A stretch of 7,301 nt of DNA, taken from positions 1 to 7,301 of the forward strand of contig JAGXHB010000123.1 of the NCBI GenBank assembly GCA_024636425.1. Reading direction: 5' to 3'. Shown here piece by piece: positions 1 through 5,920 of the stretch. Source of the DNA: Roseobacter sp. (lineage in GTDB: Bacteria; Pseudomonadota; Alphaproteobacteria; Rhodobacterales; Rhodobacteraceae). The notes below the pieces were generated by a model, which saw only the letters and a list, made by a program, of their open reading frames with translations, searched no databases and was not told the DNA's origin. The translations under genes and the position numbers were made by a program. Within the stretch, counting starts at the first letter, position 1. Each line of letters starts with the position of its first letter.

Positions 1-804
1 AGCGTGATCACCGCGGCGGCGCTCAAGCTCTTTGCGCGTCCTGCGAAATCGGGCACAGCGCTCTTGGTTGTACCGTCGCCCACTGCGGCGCTGAAGCTGC
101 TGTCGCTCGCCCGCGATCAACTGGGCGAGATGGTCAGCGCCTTCGAGATCATGAACAAGATGGGCTTCGACTTCCTGAGCGAGACGATGCCGGACCTGCG
201 CCAACCTTTTGCCAGCCCCCCCGAATGGTGCGTGCTGATCGAGCTTGGCCTCAGCGGCAACTTGGACCCTACGACAGCCCTCGAAACACTTTTCGAGACC
301 GCGATGGAAGCTGATCTTGTCAGCGACGGGCTGATCGCGCAAAGCCAGCAACAGGCGGATGACTTCTGGTCCATCCGCGAGATGATCCCCCATGCCAACC
401 GCAAGATCGGCTCGGTGTCCAGCCATGACATCTCCGTGCCCTTGGGCGCGATCCCCGATTTCATTACACGGGCAGATGAGGCCGTGGCGCGGATCGGCGC
501 GTTCAGGATCAACTGTTTCGGCCATGTGGGCGACGGCAACCTGCACTACAATATCTTCCCGGTTGCGGGCAAATCGCGGGAGGATCATCTGGCCGACCGC
601 GACCGCGTGAAAAAGACAGTCCATGACCTCACGCATGAAATGGGCGGGTCTGTCAGCGCTGAGCACGGCATCGGACGGCTCAAGGTCGACGACCTTGAAC
701 GCTACAGCGATCCTGCAAAACTGCATGCGATCCGTGCCATCAAGGCTGCACTTGACCCCAACGGCATCATGAACCCCGGCACAATCCTTCCCGCGCCTGT
801 CTGA
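1..804 (+). CDS. FAD-linked D-2-hydroxyacid dehydrogenase, C-terminal part (5' end outside window)
   Basis: The frame is open from base 1 and ends at TGA 802-804, giving 267 residues of a protein that is usually about 460-480 long. The N-terminal FAD-binding (PCMH-type) domain lies outside the window. What remains is the FAD-linked oxidase C-terminal domain shared by glycolate oxidase GlcD, D-lactate dehydrogenases and D-2-hydroxyglutarate dehydrogenase. Visible hallmarks are HVGDGNLHYN near residues 175-184, whose histidines bind a metal or substrate in the family, then SAEHGIGRLK near 219-228 and the terminal LDPNGIMNPGTI. The family oxidises a D-2-hydroxy acid to the 2-oxo acid and passes electrons through FAD to an acceptor such as a quinone or electron-transfer flavoprotein. 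The family is certain; the substrate cannot be read from this fragment. A D-2-hydroxyglutarate role is possible and would give 2-oxoglutarate, the substrate of the convergent glutamate dehydrogenase 47 bp away. The apparent start at position 4 is an internal GTG valine, not an initiation codon. Confidence 0.9.
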   Translation, partial: SVITAAALKLFARPAKSGTALLVVPSPTAALKLLSLARDQLGEMVSAFEIMNKMGFDFLSETMPDLRQPFASPPEWCVLIELGLSGNLDPTTALETLFETAMEADLVSDGLIAQSQQQADDFWSIREMIPHANRKIGSVSSHDISVPLGAIPDFITRADEAVARIGAFRINCFGHVGDGNLHYNIFPVAGKSREDHLADRDRVKKTVHDLTHEMGGSVSAEHGIGRLKVDDLERYSDPAKLHAIRAIKAALDPNGIMNPGTILPAPV

Positions 805-851
805 CCCGTACTCTCTGGCTTTCAACTATCCCCAACGGCCGGGGCGCACGC

Positions 852-2108
852 CTACTGTCTGAAATAACAACTGTCGCCCCGGCTCTCAATGGCCGCCGCA
901 ATCCGTTCGATTGCAATCGCATAGGCGGCCTGGCGCGCCGTCAGCCCATCCTCCTCCGCACGGTCGAAACAGTGCTGGGCCACAGGCAGCATGCGCTCCT
1001 TCAAACGGCTATCGACCTTTTCCGCCCCCCAATAGTCACCGGACCTGCCTTGGATCCATTCAAAATAGCTGACGGTCACGCCACCTGCATTGACCAGCAC
1101 ATCCGGCAACACCTGCACACCCCGCTCTGCAAGGGCGGCGTCTGCCTTCGGGCTGACCGGACCGTTCGCGATCTCGAGGATCATGCCCGCCTGCACGTCG
1201 CCTGCGTTCTTTTCCGTCACCGCATCCTGCAACGCGGCCAGCGCCAGCACATCGACGTCCAGCGCCAGCAACGCATCCGTTCCGATCTGTTCGGCACCCT
1301 TTGCACCCAAGTCGCCGATGGTATCGCCCGACTGTTTCTTCTCAAACAGGGGTGCCGGATCAAGCCCCTCTGCTGCATGCAGCGCGCCGCTTGAATCCGA
1401 TACCGCAACGATCTTGTATCCCGCCTCTTGCGCCAGAACGGCAAAGTTTCCGCCTGCATTGCCAAAGCCCTGCACCGCAATCGTCACATCTTCGGGCTTT
1501 TTGCCCTGACGCCCGGCCCAGACATCAAGCACGTGCAGTGCACCGCGCCCGGTCGCTTCGACCCGGCCTGCGGAGCCGCCAAGCGGCAGCGGCTTGCCGG
1601 TGACAACGGCCGGAACCTGCTGGCGTTTGATGATCGAATATTCGTCGACCATCCAGCCCATGACGCGCGGGCCGGTGTTCACATCCGGGGCGGGGATGTC
1701 GCGATCCGGCCCGATAATATCAGTGATCGCCCGGATGAAACTGCGCGACAGCCGTTCCTTCTCCTGTCCCGAAAGCTCTTTTGGGTCGACCTGCACACCG
1801 CCCTTGGCCCCGCCGAAGGGCAGGTTCAACAGCGCGCATTTGATTGTCATCCAGCGCGCCAGATCGGTCACTTCCTCAAGGGTCACGCCAGGATGAAAAC
1901 GAATACCGCCCTTGGTCGGTCCCAGCACATCATTATACTGCACCCGCCATCCCCTGTAGACCGACAGCGTGCCATCATCGCGCCGGACCGGTACCGAAAC
2001 TTCAAGCCGCCGCTGTGCCCGCGACAGCATCTTGCGGGTGTCGTCCGAAACATCCAGACGTTCCAATATCTCGGCAAGAATTGAGCTGCCGCCGTTGTCC
2101 TTTGACAT
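852..2108 (-). CDS. gdhA: Glu/Leu/Phe/Val-type glutamate dehydrogenase
   Basis: A 418-residue amino acid dehydrogenase, the normal length for hexameric GDH. It interconverts glutamate and 2-oxoglutarate plus ammonia in the cytoplasm. The dimerisation/substrate domain shows GPTKGGIRFHP (K66), K90 in MTIK, the catalytic lysine K102 in LPFGGAKGG, and PAPDVNTG with the catalytic aspartate D142. The Rossmann domain has VQGFGNAGG at about 212-220 and a strand ending VAVSD at about 234-238; an acidic residue there usually favours NAD over NADP, though this is inference. The conserved EIANGP and LPDVLVNAGGVTVSYFEW segments follow. The start at 2108 is chosen because AAGGAAG (2123-2117) lies 8 bases upstream. 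An ATG at 2114 is too close to that site, and a TTG at 2135 would place the site inside the gene. It lies 77 bp after apt on the same strand and may be co-transcribed. A leucine or other branched-chain specificity is less likely, since length and motifs fit GDH. Confidence 0.93.
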   Translation of the reverse strand: MSKDNGGSSILAEILERLDVSDDTRKMLSRAQRRLEVSVPVRRDDGTLSVYRGWRVQYNDVLGPTKGGIRFHPGVTLEEVTDLARWMTIKCALLNLPFGGAKGGVQVDPKELSGQEKERLSRSFIRAITDIIGPDRDIPAPDVNTGPRVMGWMVDEYSIIKRQQVPAVVTGKPLPLGGSAGRVEATGRGALHVLDVWAGRQGKKPEDVTIAVQGFGNAGGNFAVLAQEAGYKIVAVSDSSGALHAAEGLDPAPLFEKKQSGDTIGDLGAKGAEQIGTDALLALDVDVLALAALQDAVTEKNAGDVQAGMILEIANGPVSPKADAALAERGVQVLPDVLVNAGGVTVSYFEWIQGRSGDYWGAEKVDSRLKERMLPVAQHCFDRAEEDGLTARQAAYAIAIERIAAAIESRGDSCYFRQ

Positions 2109-2116
2109 GATCATCG

Positions 2117-2123
2117 CTTCCTT
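2117..2123 (-). promoter_or_regulatory. Ribosome binding site deciding the gdh start
   Basis: On the minus strand this reads AAGGAAG, followed by 8 bases and the ATG at 2108. A second ATG at 2114 is only 2 bases from the site, so the 2108 start is preferred. Confidence 0.7.
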
Positions 2124-2185
2124 GTTTGTTACCAAGGCGACGATCTAGCTCGTAGAGCGATAAAATCAGGGGCAAAAAGCGCGTT

Positions 2186-2716
2186 TCAGGTGCCGTCGAA
2201 GGCGCAAAGCGCGTGCACGTCCATTCCCATCGCTTCCAGCCGCTTGCGCCCGCCCAATTCAGGCAGATCGATGATGAACGCGCAGGAGACGATCTTGCCC
2301 CCCAGCCGTTCGATGAGTTTGATGCCCGCCTCGGCGGTGCCGCCTGTCGCAAGCAGATCGTCCACCACCAGGACACGCTCGCCGGTCGCGATTGCGTCTT
2401 CGTGGATCTCCACGATCGCCTCGCCATATTCCAGCTTGTAGTCCTGCGAGATCGTGCGCCCAGGCAGCTTGCCCTTTTTGCGGATCGGCACGAACCCTAC
2501 CGACAGTTGATGCGCAATCGCTCCGCCCAAGATAAAGCCGCGCGCCTCCAACCCCACAACCTTGTCGATATCCGTACCGGCATACGGATGCAGCATCTGG
2601 TCGATCGCCATGCGAAATCCGCGCGGATCTGCGAAAAGGGTGGTAACGTCGCGGAACATGATCCCCTCATGCGGGAAGTCCACGATGGTACGAATATAGT
2701 CCTGAACCTGTTTCAT
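2186..2716 (-). CDS. apt: Adenine phosphoribosyltransferase
   Basis: A 176-residue protein of typical APRT length. It transfers ribose-5-phosphate from PRPP to adenine, giving AMP and pyrophosphate in the cytoplasm. The N-terminus (DYIRTIVDFPHEGIMFRDVT) is characteristic of bacterial APRT. GLEARGFILG follows at about 55-64, the flexible-loop region RKKGKLPG at about 79-86, and the PRPP-binding loop VLVVDDLLATGGT at about 115-127 with its paired aspartates. The start at 2716 is supported by AGGAG at 2727-2723 with a 6-base spacer and by alignment to the family N-terminus; the frame stays open to an upstream ATG at 2815, but that extension carries no family sequence. The gene follows mtnP by 107 bp on the same strand. 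That pairing makes sense, because MtnP releases adenine and Apt captures it as AMP. Confidence 0.96.
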   Translation of the reverse strand: MKQVQDYIRTIVDFPHEGIMFRDVTTLFADPRGFRMAIDQMLHPYAGTDIDKVVGLEARGFILGGAIAHQLSVGFVPIRKKGKLPGRTISQDYKLEYGEAIVEIHEDAIATGERVLVVDDLLATGGTAEAGIKLIERLGGKIVSCAFIIDLPELGGRKRLEAMGMDVHALCAFDGT

Positions 2717-2763
2717 CCGGTTCTCCTGCAAAAGCGGGCATCGAACGGGACCACCGGCCCTGT

Positions 2764-2797
2764 CCCCTTCACCCTTTTGAAAATACTCAAATTCACC
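2764..2797 (-). repeat. AT-rich GAGTATTT-type intergenic element between mtnP and apt
   Basis: Within the 107-bp mtnP-apt gap, the minus strand carries an AT-rich island reading TTTGAGTATTTTCAAA (2791-2776), followed by a purine-rich GGGTGAAGGGG tail. The core is an inverted repeat, TTTGA and TCAAA, around a 6-base spacer. It stands out against the GC-rich surroundings. From memory, GAGTATTT followed by a GAAG-rich stretch recurs in intergenic DNA of many Rhodobacterales genomes, so I suggest it is one copy of a dispersed element. There is only one copy in this window, so repetition cannot be shown here. It has no uridine run like a rho-independent terminator and no well-spaced promoter boxes. 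Confidence 0.35.
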
Positions 2798-2823
2798 GCC
2801 TTCAACCTGCGGCACACGTGCGG

Positions 2824-3696
2824 TCAGAGCACCCGGCCCGCAACGGCATCCAGCTTTGCAACAAGCGCCGGATCGCGCATGTCGGGCTGGGTCATGATCG
2901 CGTATTCCAGCGCGCGGTCACAGCCGTGGGGGCAAGGCGCACGGTCCGGCCCGAGCAGGGCGGGCAGCCGCGCCACCATCTCGCGCCCCTTGTCGGCATT
3001 GCCGAGCAGCGTCTCGATGATCTTGGTCACGTCCACCTCGCCATGATCGGGGTGCCAGCTGTCATAATCGGTGATCATCGCCACGCTGGCATAGCAAAGC
3101 TCGGCCTCGCGGGCGAGCTTTGCTTCGGGCATGTTGGTCATACCGATCACATCCGCGCCCCAGCTTTCGCGGTACATCCGGGATTCGGCCAGCGTGGAAA
3201 ACTGCGGGCCTTCCATTGCCAGATAGGTGCCGCCACGGTGCACCTTGATGCCCGCGTCACGCGCTGCGGTCTCGCAAGCGTCGCCAAGCCTCGGGCAGGT
3301 CGGGTGGGCAACGCTGACATGGGCCACGCAGCCGGCCCCGAAGAAGGATTTTTCGCGCGCGAATGTCCGGTCGATGAACTGGTCTACTATGACGAAATCA
3401 CCGGGGGCCATGGCCTCGCGGAACGACCCGCAGGCGCTCACGCTGATCACGTCCGTGCAACCCAGCCGCTTCAGCGCATCGATATTGGCACGGTAGGGCA
3501 CGGTGGAGGGCGAATGGACATGCCCGCGCCCGTGACGCGGCAGAAACGCCATTGCGACGCCGTGCAGCGTCCCGGTCAGAATTGCGTCCGACGGCGGCCC
3601 CCAGGGGCTTTCGACCGTCAGCCACTCGGCATCCGCCAAGCCGTCGATGTCATAGATGCCCGACCCGCCGATCACGGCGATTTTTGTCTGTGTCAT
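2824..3696 (-). CDS. mtnP: S-methyl-5'-thioadenosine phosphorylase
   Basis: A 290-residue family 2 purine nucleoside phosphorylase. It phosphorolyses methylthioadenosine, a by-product of polyamine and acyl-homoserine-lactone synthesis, to adenine and 5-methylthioribose-1-phosphate. Visible motifs are the phosphate-binding GGSGIYD near residues 10-16, PRHGRGH at 53-59, HSPSTVPYRANIDAL at about 61-75, MEGPQFST at 161-168, the substrate-methionine region GMTNMPE at about 185-191, and TDYD at 209-212. In human MTAP the two aspartates of that last motif select 6-aminopurines, so adenine rather than hypoxanthine specificity is favoured. The start at 3696 has AGGGG at 3707-3703 with a 6-base spacer; an in-frame ATG at 3735 adds 13 residues with no family match and lies inside the structured leader. 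apt follows on the same strand. The leader may regulate translation (see 3703-3801). No genes for further metabolism of methylthioribose-1-phosphate lie in the window. Confidence 0.95.
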   Translation of the reverse strand: MTQTKIAVIGGSGIYDIDGLADAEWLTVESPWGPPSDAILTGTLHGVAMAFLPRHGRGHVHSPSTVPYRANIDALKRLGCTDVISVSACGSFREAMAPGDFVIVDQFIDRTFAREKSFFGAGCVAHVSVAHPTCPRLGDACETAARDAGIKVHRGGTYLAMEGPQFSTLAESRMYRESWGADVIGMTNMPEAKLAREAELCYASVAMITDYDSWHPDHGEVDVTKIIETLLGNADKGREMVARLPALLGPDRAPCPHGCDRALEYAIMTQPDMRDPALVAKLDAVAGRVL

Positions 3697-3702
3697 GCGG
3701 TG

Positions 3703-3801
3703 CCCCTGCAATGCTGTCTGATGGCAGACTAGCAACGATGGTGGTGATGAAAAGCCTCAAATCTGCGGCCCCCCGCTACAGGGACCGCCCTGCATTGCAG
3801 G
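3703..3801 (-). promoter_or_regulatory. Structured mtnP leader with arms complementary to the Shine-Dalgarno region
   Basis: On the minus strand, arm 1 (CCTGCAATGC, 3801-3792) is perfectly complementary over 10 bases to arm 4 (GCATTGCAGG, 3714-3705), which overlaps the mtnP Shine-Dalgarno AGGGG. Arm 2 (GCAGGG, 3793-3788) can pair with arm 1 as hairpin CCTGC-AAT-GCAGG, or with arm 3 (CCCTG, 3783-3779) as hairpin CAGGG-CGGT-CCCTG. Arm 3 can also pair with CAGGG in arm 4. A further hairpin, GTCTG-CCAT-CAGAC (3729-3716), sits one base before arm 4. The pairings are directly visible. That they form in RNA and control translation is inference, and requires a transcript starting upstream of 3801. 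I do not recognise a known riboswitch consensus here. A DNA-level operator is the alternative reading. Confidence 0.35.
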
Positions 3802-3836
3802 ATGCCTGCGTTTTCTTCCAGGTTCCTCTCGGCGCT

Positions 3837-4442
3837 TCAATCGTCGGGTCGGATGATTTCGAACACATCTGTGACGCGTGTGTAATCGCGGTAGCCCAGA
3901 CGGGACAGCGGGTGATAGGTGGTGACGTCAAAGCGCCCGTCGACAATGCAGTCATCGCGCAGATGCACGCCGATGACTTCTCCGAAGACGACAAAGTTGC
4001 TCTCTCCCTCGATCTTGACCATCTGGGTCATGCGGCATTCGAGGCTTGCAGGCGCGTTGGCCACACGGGCACAGGGGATTTCGCTACACTCGGTCTTTTC
4101 CACGCCCGCGTGGGCAAATTCGTCCATATCATGCGGCAAAGTTGCAGAGGAGGCGTTCATCGCGTCGCGTGCCGCATATTCCACGATGTTGACGCAGAAC
4201 ACGCCGGTGTCGCGGATGTTGGCCATGCTGTCCTTGGTGCCGTCCACGTCATCCTTCGTGCCGGTCGAGGCGAACATGACCTGTGGCGGCACATAGGCGA
4301 CCCCGTTGAAGAAAGAATAAGGTGCCAGGTTGTCGCGGCCCTGATCGTCGCGGGTGGAGATCCAGCCAATGGGGCGCGGTGTCACGATGGCGTTGAACGG
4401 GTTATGTGGCAGGGAATGGCCGTCTTTCGGGCGATAGAACAT
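3837..4442 (-). CDS. Flavin reductase family protein (FMN-binding split barrel)
   Basis: A 201-residue protein of the flavin reductase-like domain family, usually 180-220 residues. The N-terminal half carries the family signature: FNAIVTPRPIGWISTRD at about 16-32, then NLAPYSFFNGVAYVPPQVMFAS at about 38-59, the loop that holds FMN in related proteins, and DTGVFCVNIV at about 78-87. GESNFVVFGEVIGVHL at about 146-161 is the conserved C-terminal strand pair. Members either bind FMN or reduce flavins with NAD(P)H; this one looks like the generic soluble branch without a known partner oxygenase nearby, so the substrate is unknown. The start at 4442 has AGGAG at 4453-4449 with a 6-base spacer. The same frame runs open far upstream, antisense to the GNAT and EcsC genes, but that is a composition effect. 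It is divergent from the GNAT gene over an 84-bp gap, and mtnP follows 140 bp downstream on the same strand. Confidence 0.9.
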   Translation of the reverse strand: MFYRPKDGHSLPHNPFNAIVTPRPIGWISTRDDQGRDNLAPYSFFNGVAYVPPQVMFASTGTKDDVDGTKDSMANIRDTGVFCVNIVEYAARDAMNASSATLPHDMDEFAHAGVEKTECSEIPCARVANAPASLECRMTQMVKIEGESNFVVFGEVIGVHLRDDCIVDGRFDVTTYHPLSRLGYRDYTRVTDVFEIIRPDD

Positions 4443-4466
4443 CAAACTCTCCTCTTGGTTTGCACC

Positions 4467-4482
4467 CATGGCTAGCGCCATG
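4467..4482. promoter_or_regulatory. Interrupted palindrome in divergent promoter gap (candidate operator)
   Basis: The sequence is CATGGC-TAGC-GCCATG, with 6-bp arms and a 4-bp spacer. It lies in the 84-bp gap between the divergent flavin reductase (start 4442) and GNAT (start 4527) genes, 24 bases from the first and 44 from the second. Symmetric sites in such gaps often bind dimeric regulators. No regulator gene is visible in the window, and the site could be chance. Confidence 0.3.
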
Positions 4483-4526
4483 TTAAGGGGTTTGCTACCG
4501 CAAATCCGCTGACAGGCCCCGACACT

Positions 4527-5015
4527 TTGTACCATTTGACTCCAGAAAGCGCTGACGACCGTTGGGAGGTCGAGGCGCTTTATGACACGTGTTTTGCGCC
4601 CGGTCGCGAATTGCTGTCCTCGTACCGTTTGCGCGATGGCGTGCCGTCGGTTGGCGGGCTGAGCCATGTTGCGCGCGATGCGGATGGTATCCTTGCCGGG
4701 GCGATCCGCTATTGGCCCGTGCGCATCGGCGGCGCACAGGCGCTGCTGCTTGGCCCGGTTGCCGTGCACCCGACGCGGCAGGGCGAAGGGCTGGGCGGTC
4801 TGTTGATTGAAACCAGCCTTGAAAAGGCCGTGCCACTGGGCTGGCACAGGGTGATGCTGGTGGGCGACGCGCCCTATTACGAGCGTTTCGGCTTTACCCT
4901 GCTGACCGACGTGGTGATGCCGCCGCCGACCAACCCTGCCCGTGTGCTGGGGCGGGATCTTGTCGAAGGAGCATGGAACGGGATCGCGGGAGACGTCAGA
5001 TCCTGGATACATTGA
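4527..5015 (+). CDS. GNAT family N-acetyltransferase (YhbS-like)
   Basis: A 162-residue GCN5-related acetyltransferase that would move an acetyl group from acetyl-CoA to an unidentified amine in the cytoplasm. The fold is easy to follow: an N-terminal helix (WEVEALYDTCFAPGR, about 13-27), central strands (GILAGAIRYWPVRIG, about 54-68), motif A with the acetyl-CoA pyrophosphate-binding loop (LLLGPVAVHPTRQGEGLGG, about 73-91), then VMLVGDAPYYERFGF at about 109-123. That last segment is typical of the YhbS-like branch. No ATG or GTG is available in frame before the conserved region. The frame opens after a TAG at 4473, and the candidates are TTG at 4527, TTG at 4536 and CTG at 4509. TTG 4527 is used here; the only upstream purine signal is a weak CAGG about 10 bases away. 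The family is certain, the start uncertain, the substrate unknown. EcsC follows 51 bp downstream, so the two may share a transcript. Confidence 0.87.
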   Translation: MYHLTPESADDRWEVEALYDTCFAPGRELLSSYRLRDGVPSVGGLSHVARDADGILAGAIRYWPVRIGGAQALLLGPVAVHPTRQGEGLGGLLIETSLEKAVPLGWHRVMLVGDAPYYERFGFTLLTDVVMPPPTNPARVLGRDLVEGAWNGIAGDVRSWIH

Positions 5016-5066
5016 AACCGGCACGCCGACCTCCCACATATCAGATGCAACAGCCGGAGAGCCTCC

Positions 5067-5831
5067 ATGCAGATTGAAAGCAACCTGCCAGCCGCCATCG
5101 ACGTAGACGCGCGCCTGAATCAGATCGCCAAGCGCTACAAAGGGGCGGGCGGCGTCGGGATCAATGTGCTGAATGTGATCGGTGGCAGCGCCGAAGGGCT
5201 GATCGACCGGCTGCCATCGGTGATACGGCGCAATCTTGAGGCGGCAACCGTCAAGGCGTTGGGGCAGGCGATGAAGGCCGCCACGTCGACCCGTGCGATG
5301 GTGCCCGATCAGAAAATCTGGCTCAATCAGGCGGTCAGCGCCGCGATGGGGGCCGCAGGGGGCGCAGGGGGATTGCCGACTGCGATGGCCGAACTGCCGG
5401 TAACGACCACGTTGCTGCTGCGCGTCATTCAGGGGGTCGCGGTCGAACACGGCTTTGACCCGCTTGCCGAAAACGTCCAGTTCGACTGCGTTCAGGTCTT
5501 TTCGGCGGCGGGGCCGTTGGCGGAAGACGACGGCGCGGATCTGGCATTCCTGTCCGCAAGGGTGGCGCTGAGCGGGCGCGCCATGCAGGCCGTCATTGCC
5601 AAGGTTGCCCCGCGTCTGGCAGTGGTTCTGGGTCAGAAACTGGCAGCACAGGCGGTGCCGGTGCTGGGGGCCGTCGCGGGTGCCGCCACGAATTATGCCT
5701 ATACCAGCTATTACGAAGACATGGCCCATGTGCATTTCGGGCTGCGCAAACTGGCGATCGACGCCGATATTCCCCACGGGGAACTGGTGGAACGCCTGCG
5801 TATCAAGGTTGGCCAGAAGCGCGTCAGCTAG
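5067..5831 (+). CDS. EcsC family protein
   Basis: A 254-residue protein that matches what I know of the alphaproteobacterial EcsC domain family (named after Bacillus EcsC). Family members have no assigned reaction. The sequence opens with a charged helical stretch (DARLNQIAKRYKGAGGVGINVLNVIGG, about 14-40), has a glycine/alanine-rich segment at about 90-103 (AVSAAMGAAGGAGG), and then PTAMAELPVTTTLLLRVIQGVA at about 104-125, the most recognisable part of the family. Near the C-terminus is another hydrophobic alanine/glycine-rich stretch, KLAAQAVPVLGAVAGAATNY at about 191-210, followed by a region ending in DIPHGELVERLR. These two hydrophobic segments suggest membrane association, but neither is a clean transmembrane helix, and no signal peptide is seen. 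The start is well supported by GGAG at 5056-5059 with a 7-base spacer. The biological role is unknown. Confidence 0.82.
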   Translation: MQIESNLPAAIDVDARLNQIAKRYKGAGGVGINVLNVIGGSAEGLIDRLPSVIRRNLEAATVKALGQAMKAATSTRAMVPDQKIWLNQAVSAAMGAAGGAGGLPTAMAELPVTTTLLLRVIQGVAVEHGFDPLAENVQFDCVQVFSAAGPLAEDDGADLAFLSARVALSGRAMQAVIAKVAPRLAVVLGQKLAAQAVPVLGAVAGAATNYAYTSYYEDMAHVHFGLRKLAIDADIPHGELVERLRIKVGQKRVS

Positions 5832-5857
5832 GATCATTTGCGGGGCGCTTGAAAACT

Positions 5858-5869
5858 CGGGCGCGCCCG
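5858..5869. repeat. 12-bp perfect GC palindrome after the EcsC gene
   Basis: The sequence CGGGCGCGCCCG is perfectly self-complementary and lies 27 bases past the EcsC stop. Its right half can also pair with GGGCGC at 5843-5848, forming a 6-bp hairpin with a 14-base loop. No uridine run follows, so it does not qualify as a rho-independent terminator. In GC-rich DNA such palindromes occur by chance. Confidence 0.2.
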
Positions 5870-5920
5870 CAGCGTGGTTCATCATTTCGACATGCGAGAG
5901 ATGTAAGACCTACCGAGAAC

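Noticed and set aside
826..846. CCCC/GGGG stem with a 7-base loop in the convergent gap, as a bidirectional terminator
   Set aside because: Only four base pairs and no uridine run on either strand. The 47-bp gap shows no convincing terminator.
1428..2084. Plus-strand 218-codon open frame inside the glutamate dehydrogenase gene
   Set aside because: Antisense reading of a strongly conserved gene. The product has no domain and has antisense-type composition.
2148..2158. GCTC-GTA-GAGC hairpin between apt and gdh as a terminator or operator
   Set aside because: A 4-bp stem with a 3-base loop. The uridine-rich stretch lies before it in transcription order, not after it, so it is probably chance.
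2747..2766. GGGAC/GTCCC hairpin in the mtnP-apt gap as a terminator after mtnP
   Set aside because: A 5-bp stem with a 10-base loop and no following uridine run on the minus strand. It is too weak to call.
2213..3732. Long plus-strand open frames opposite apt and mtnP
   Set aside because: Both are shadows of well-identified minus-strand genes. No ribosome binding sites or family motifs are seen in them.
4443..5885. Very long open frame on the minus strand continuing upstream of the flavin reductase, antisense to the GNAT and EcsC genes
   Set aside because: The flavin reductase has a clear start and ribosome binding site at 4442. The upstream translation has no recognisable domain and is rich in Arg, His, Gln and Pro, as expected when high-GC coding DNA is read antisense. 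The plus strand carries two well-supported genes there.
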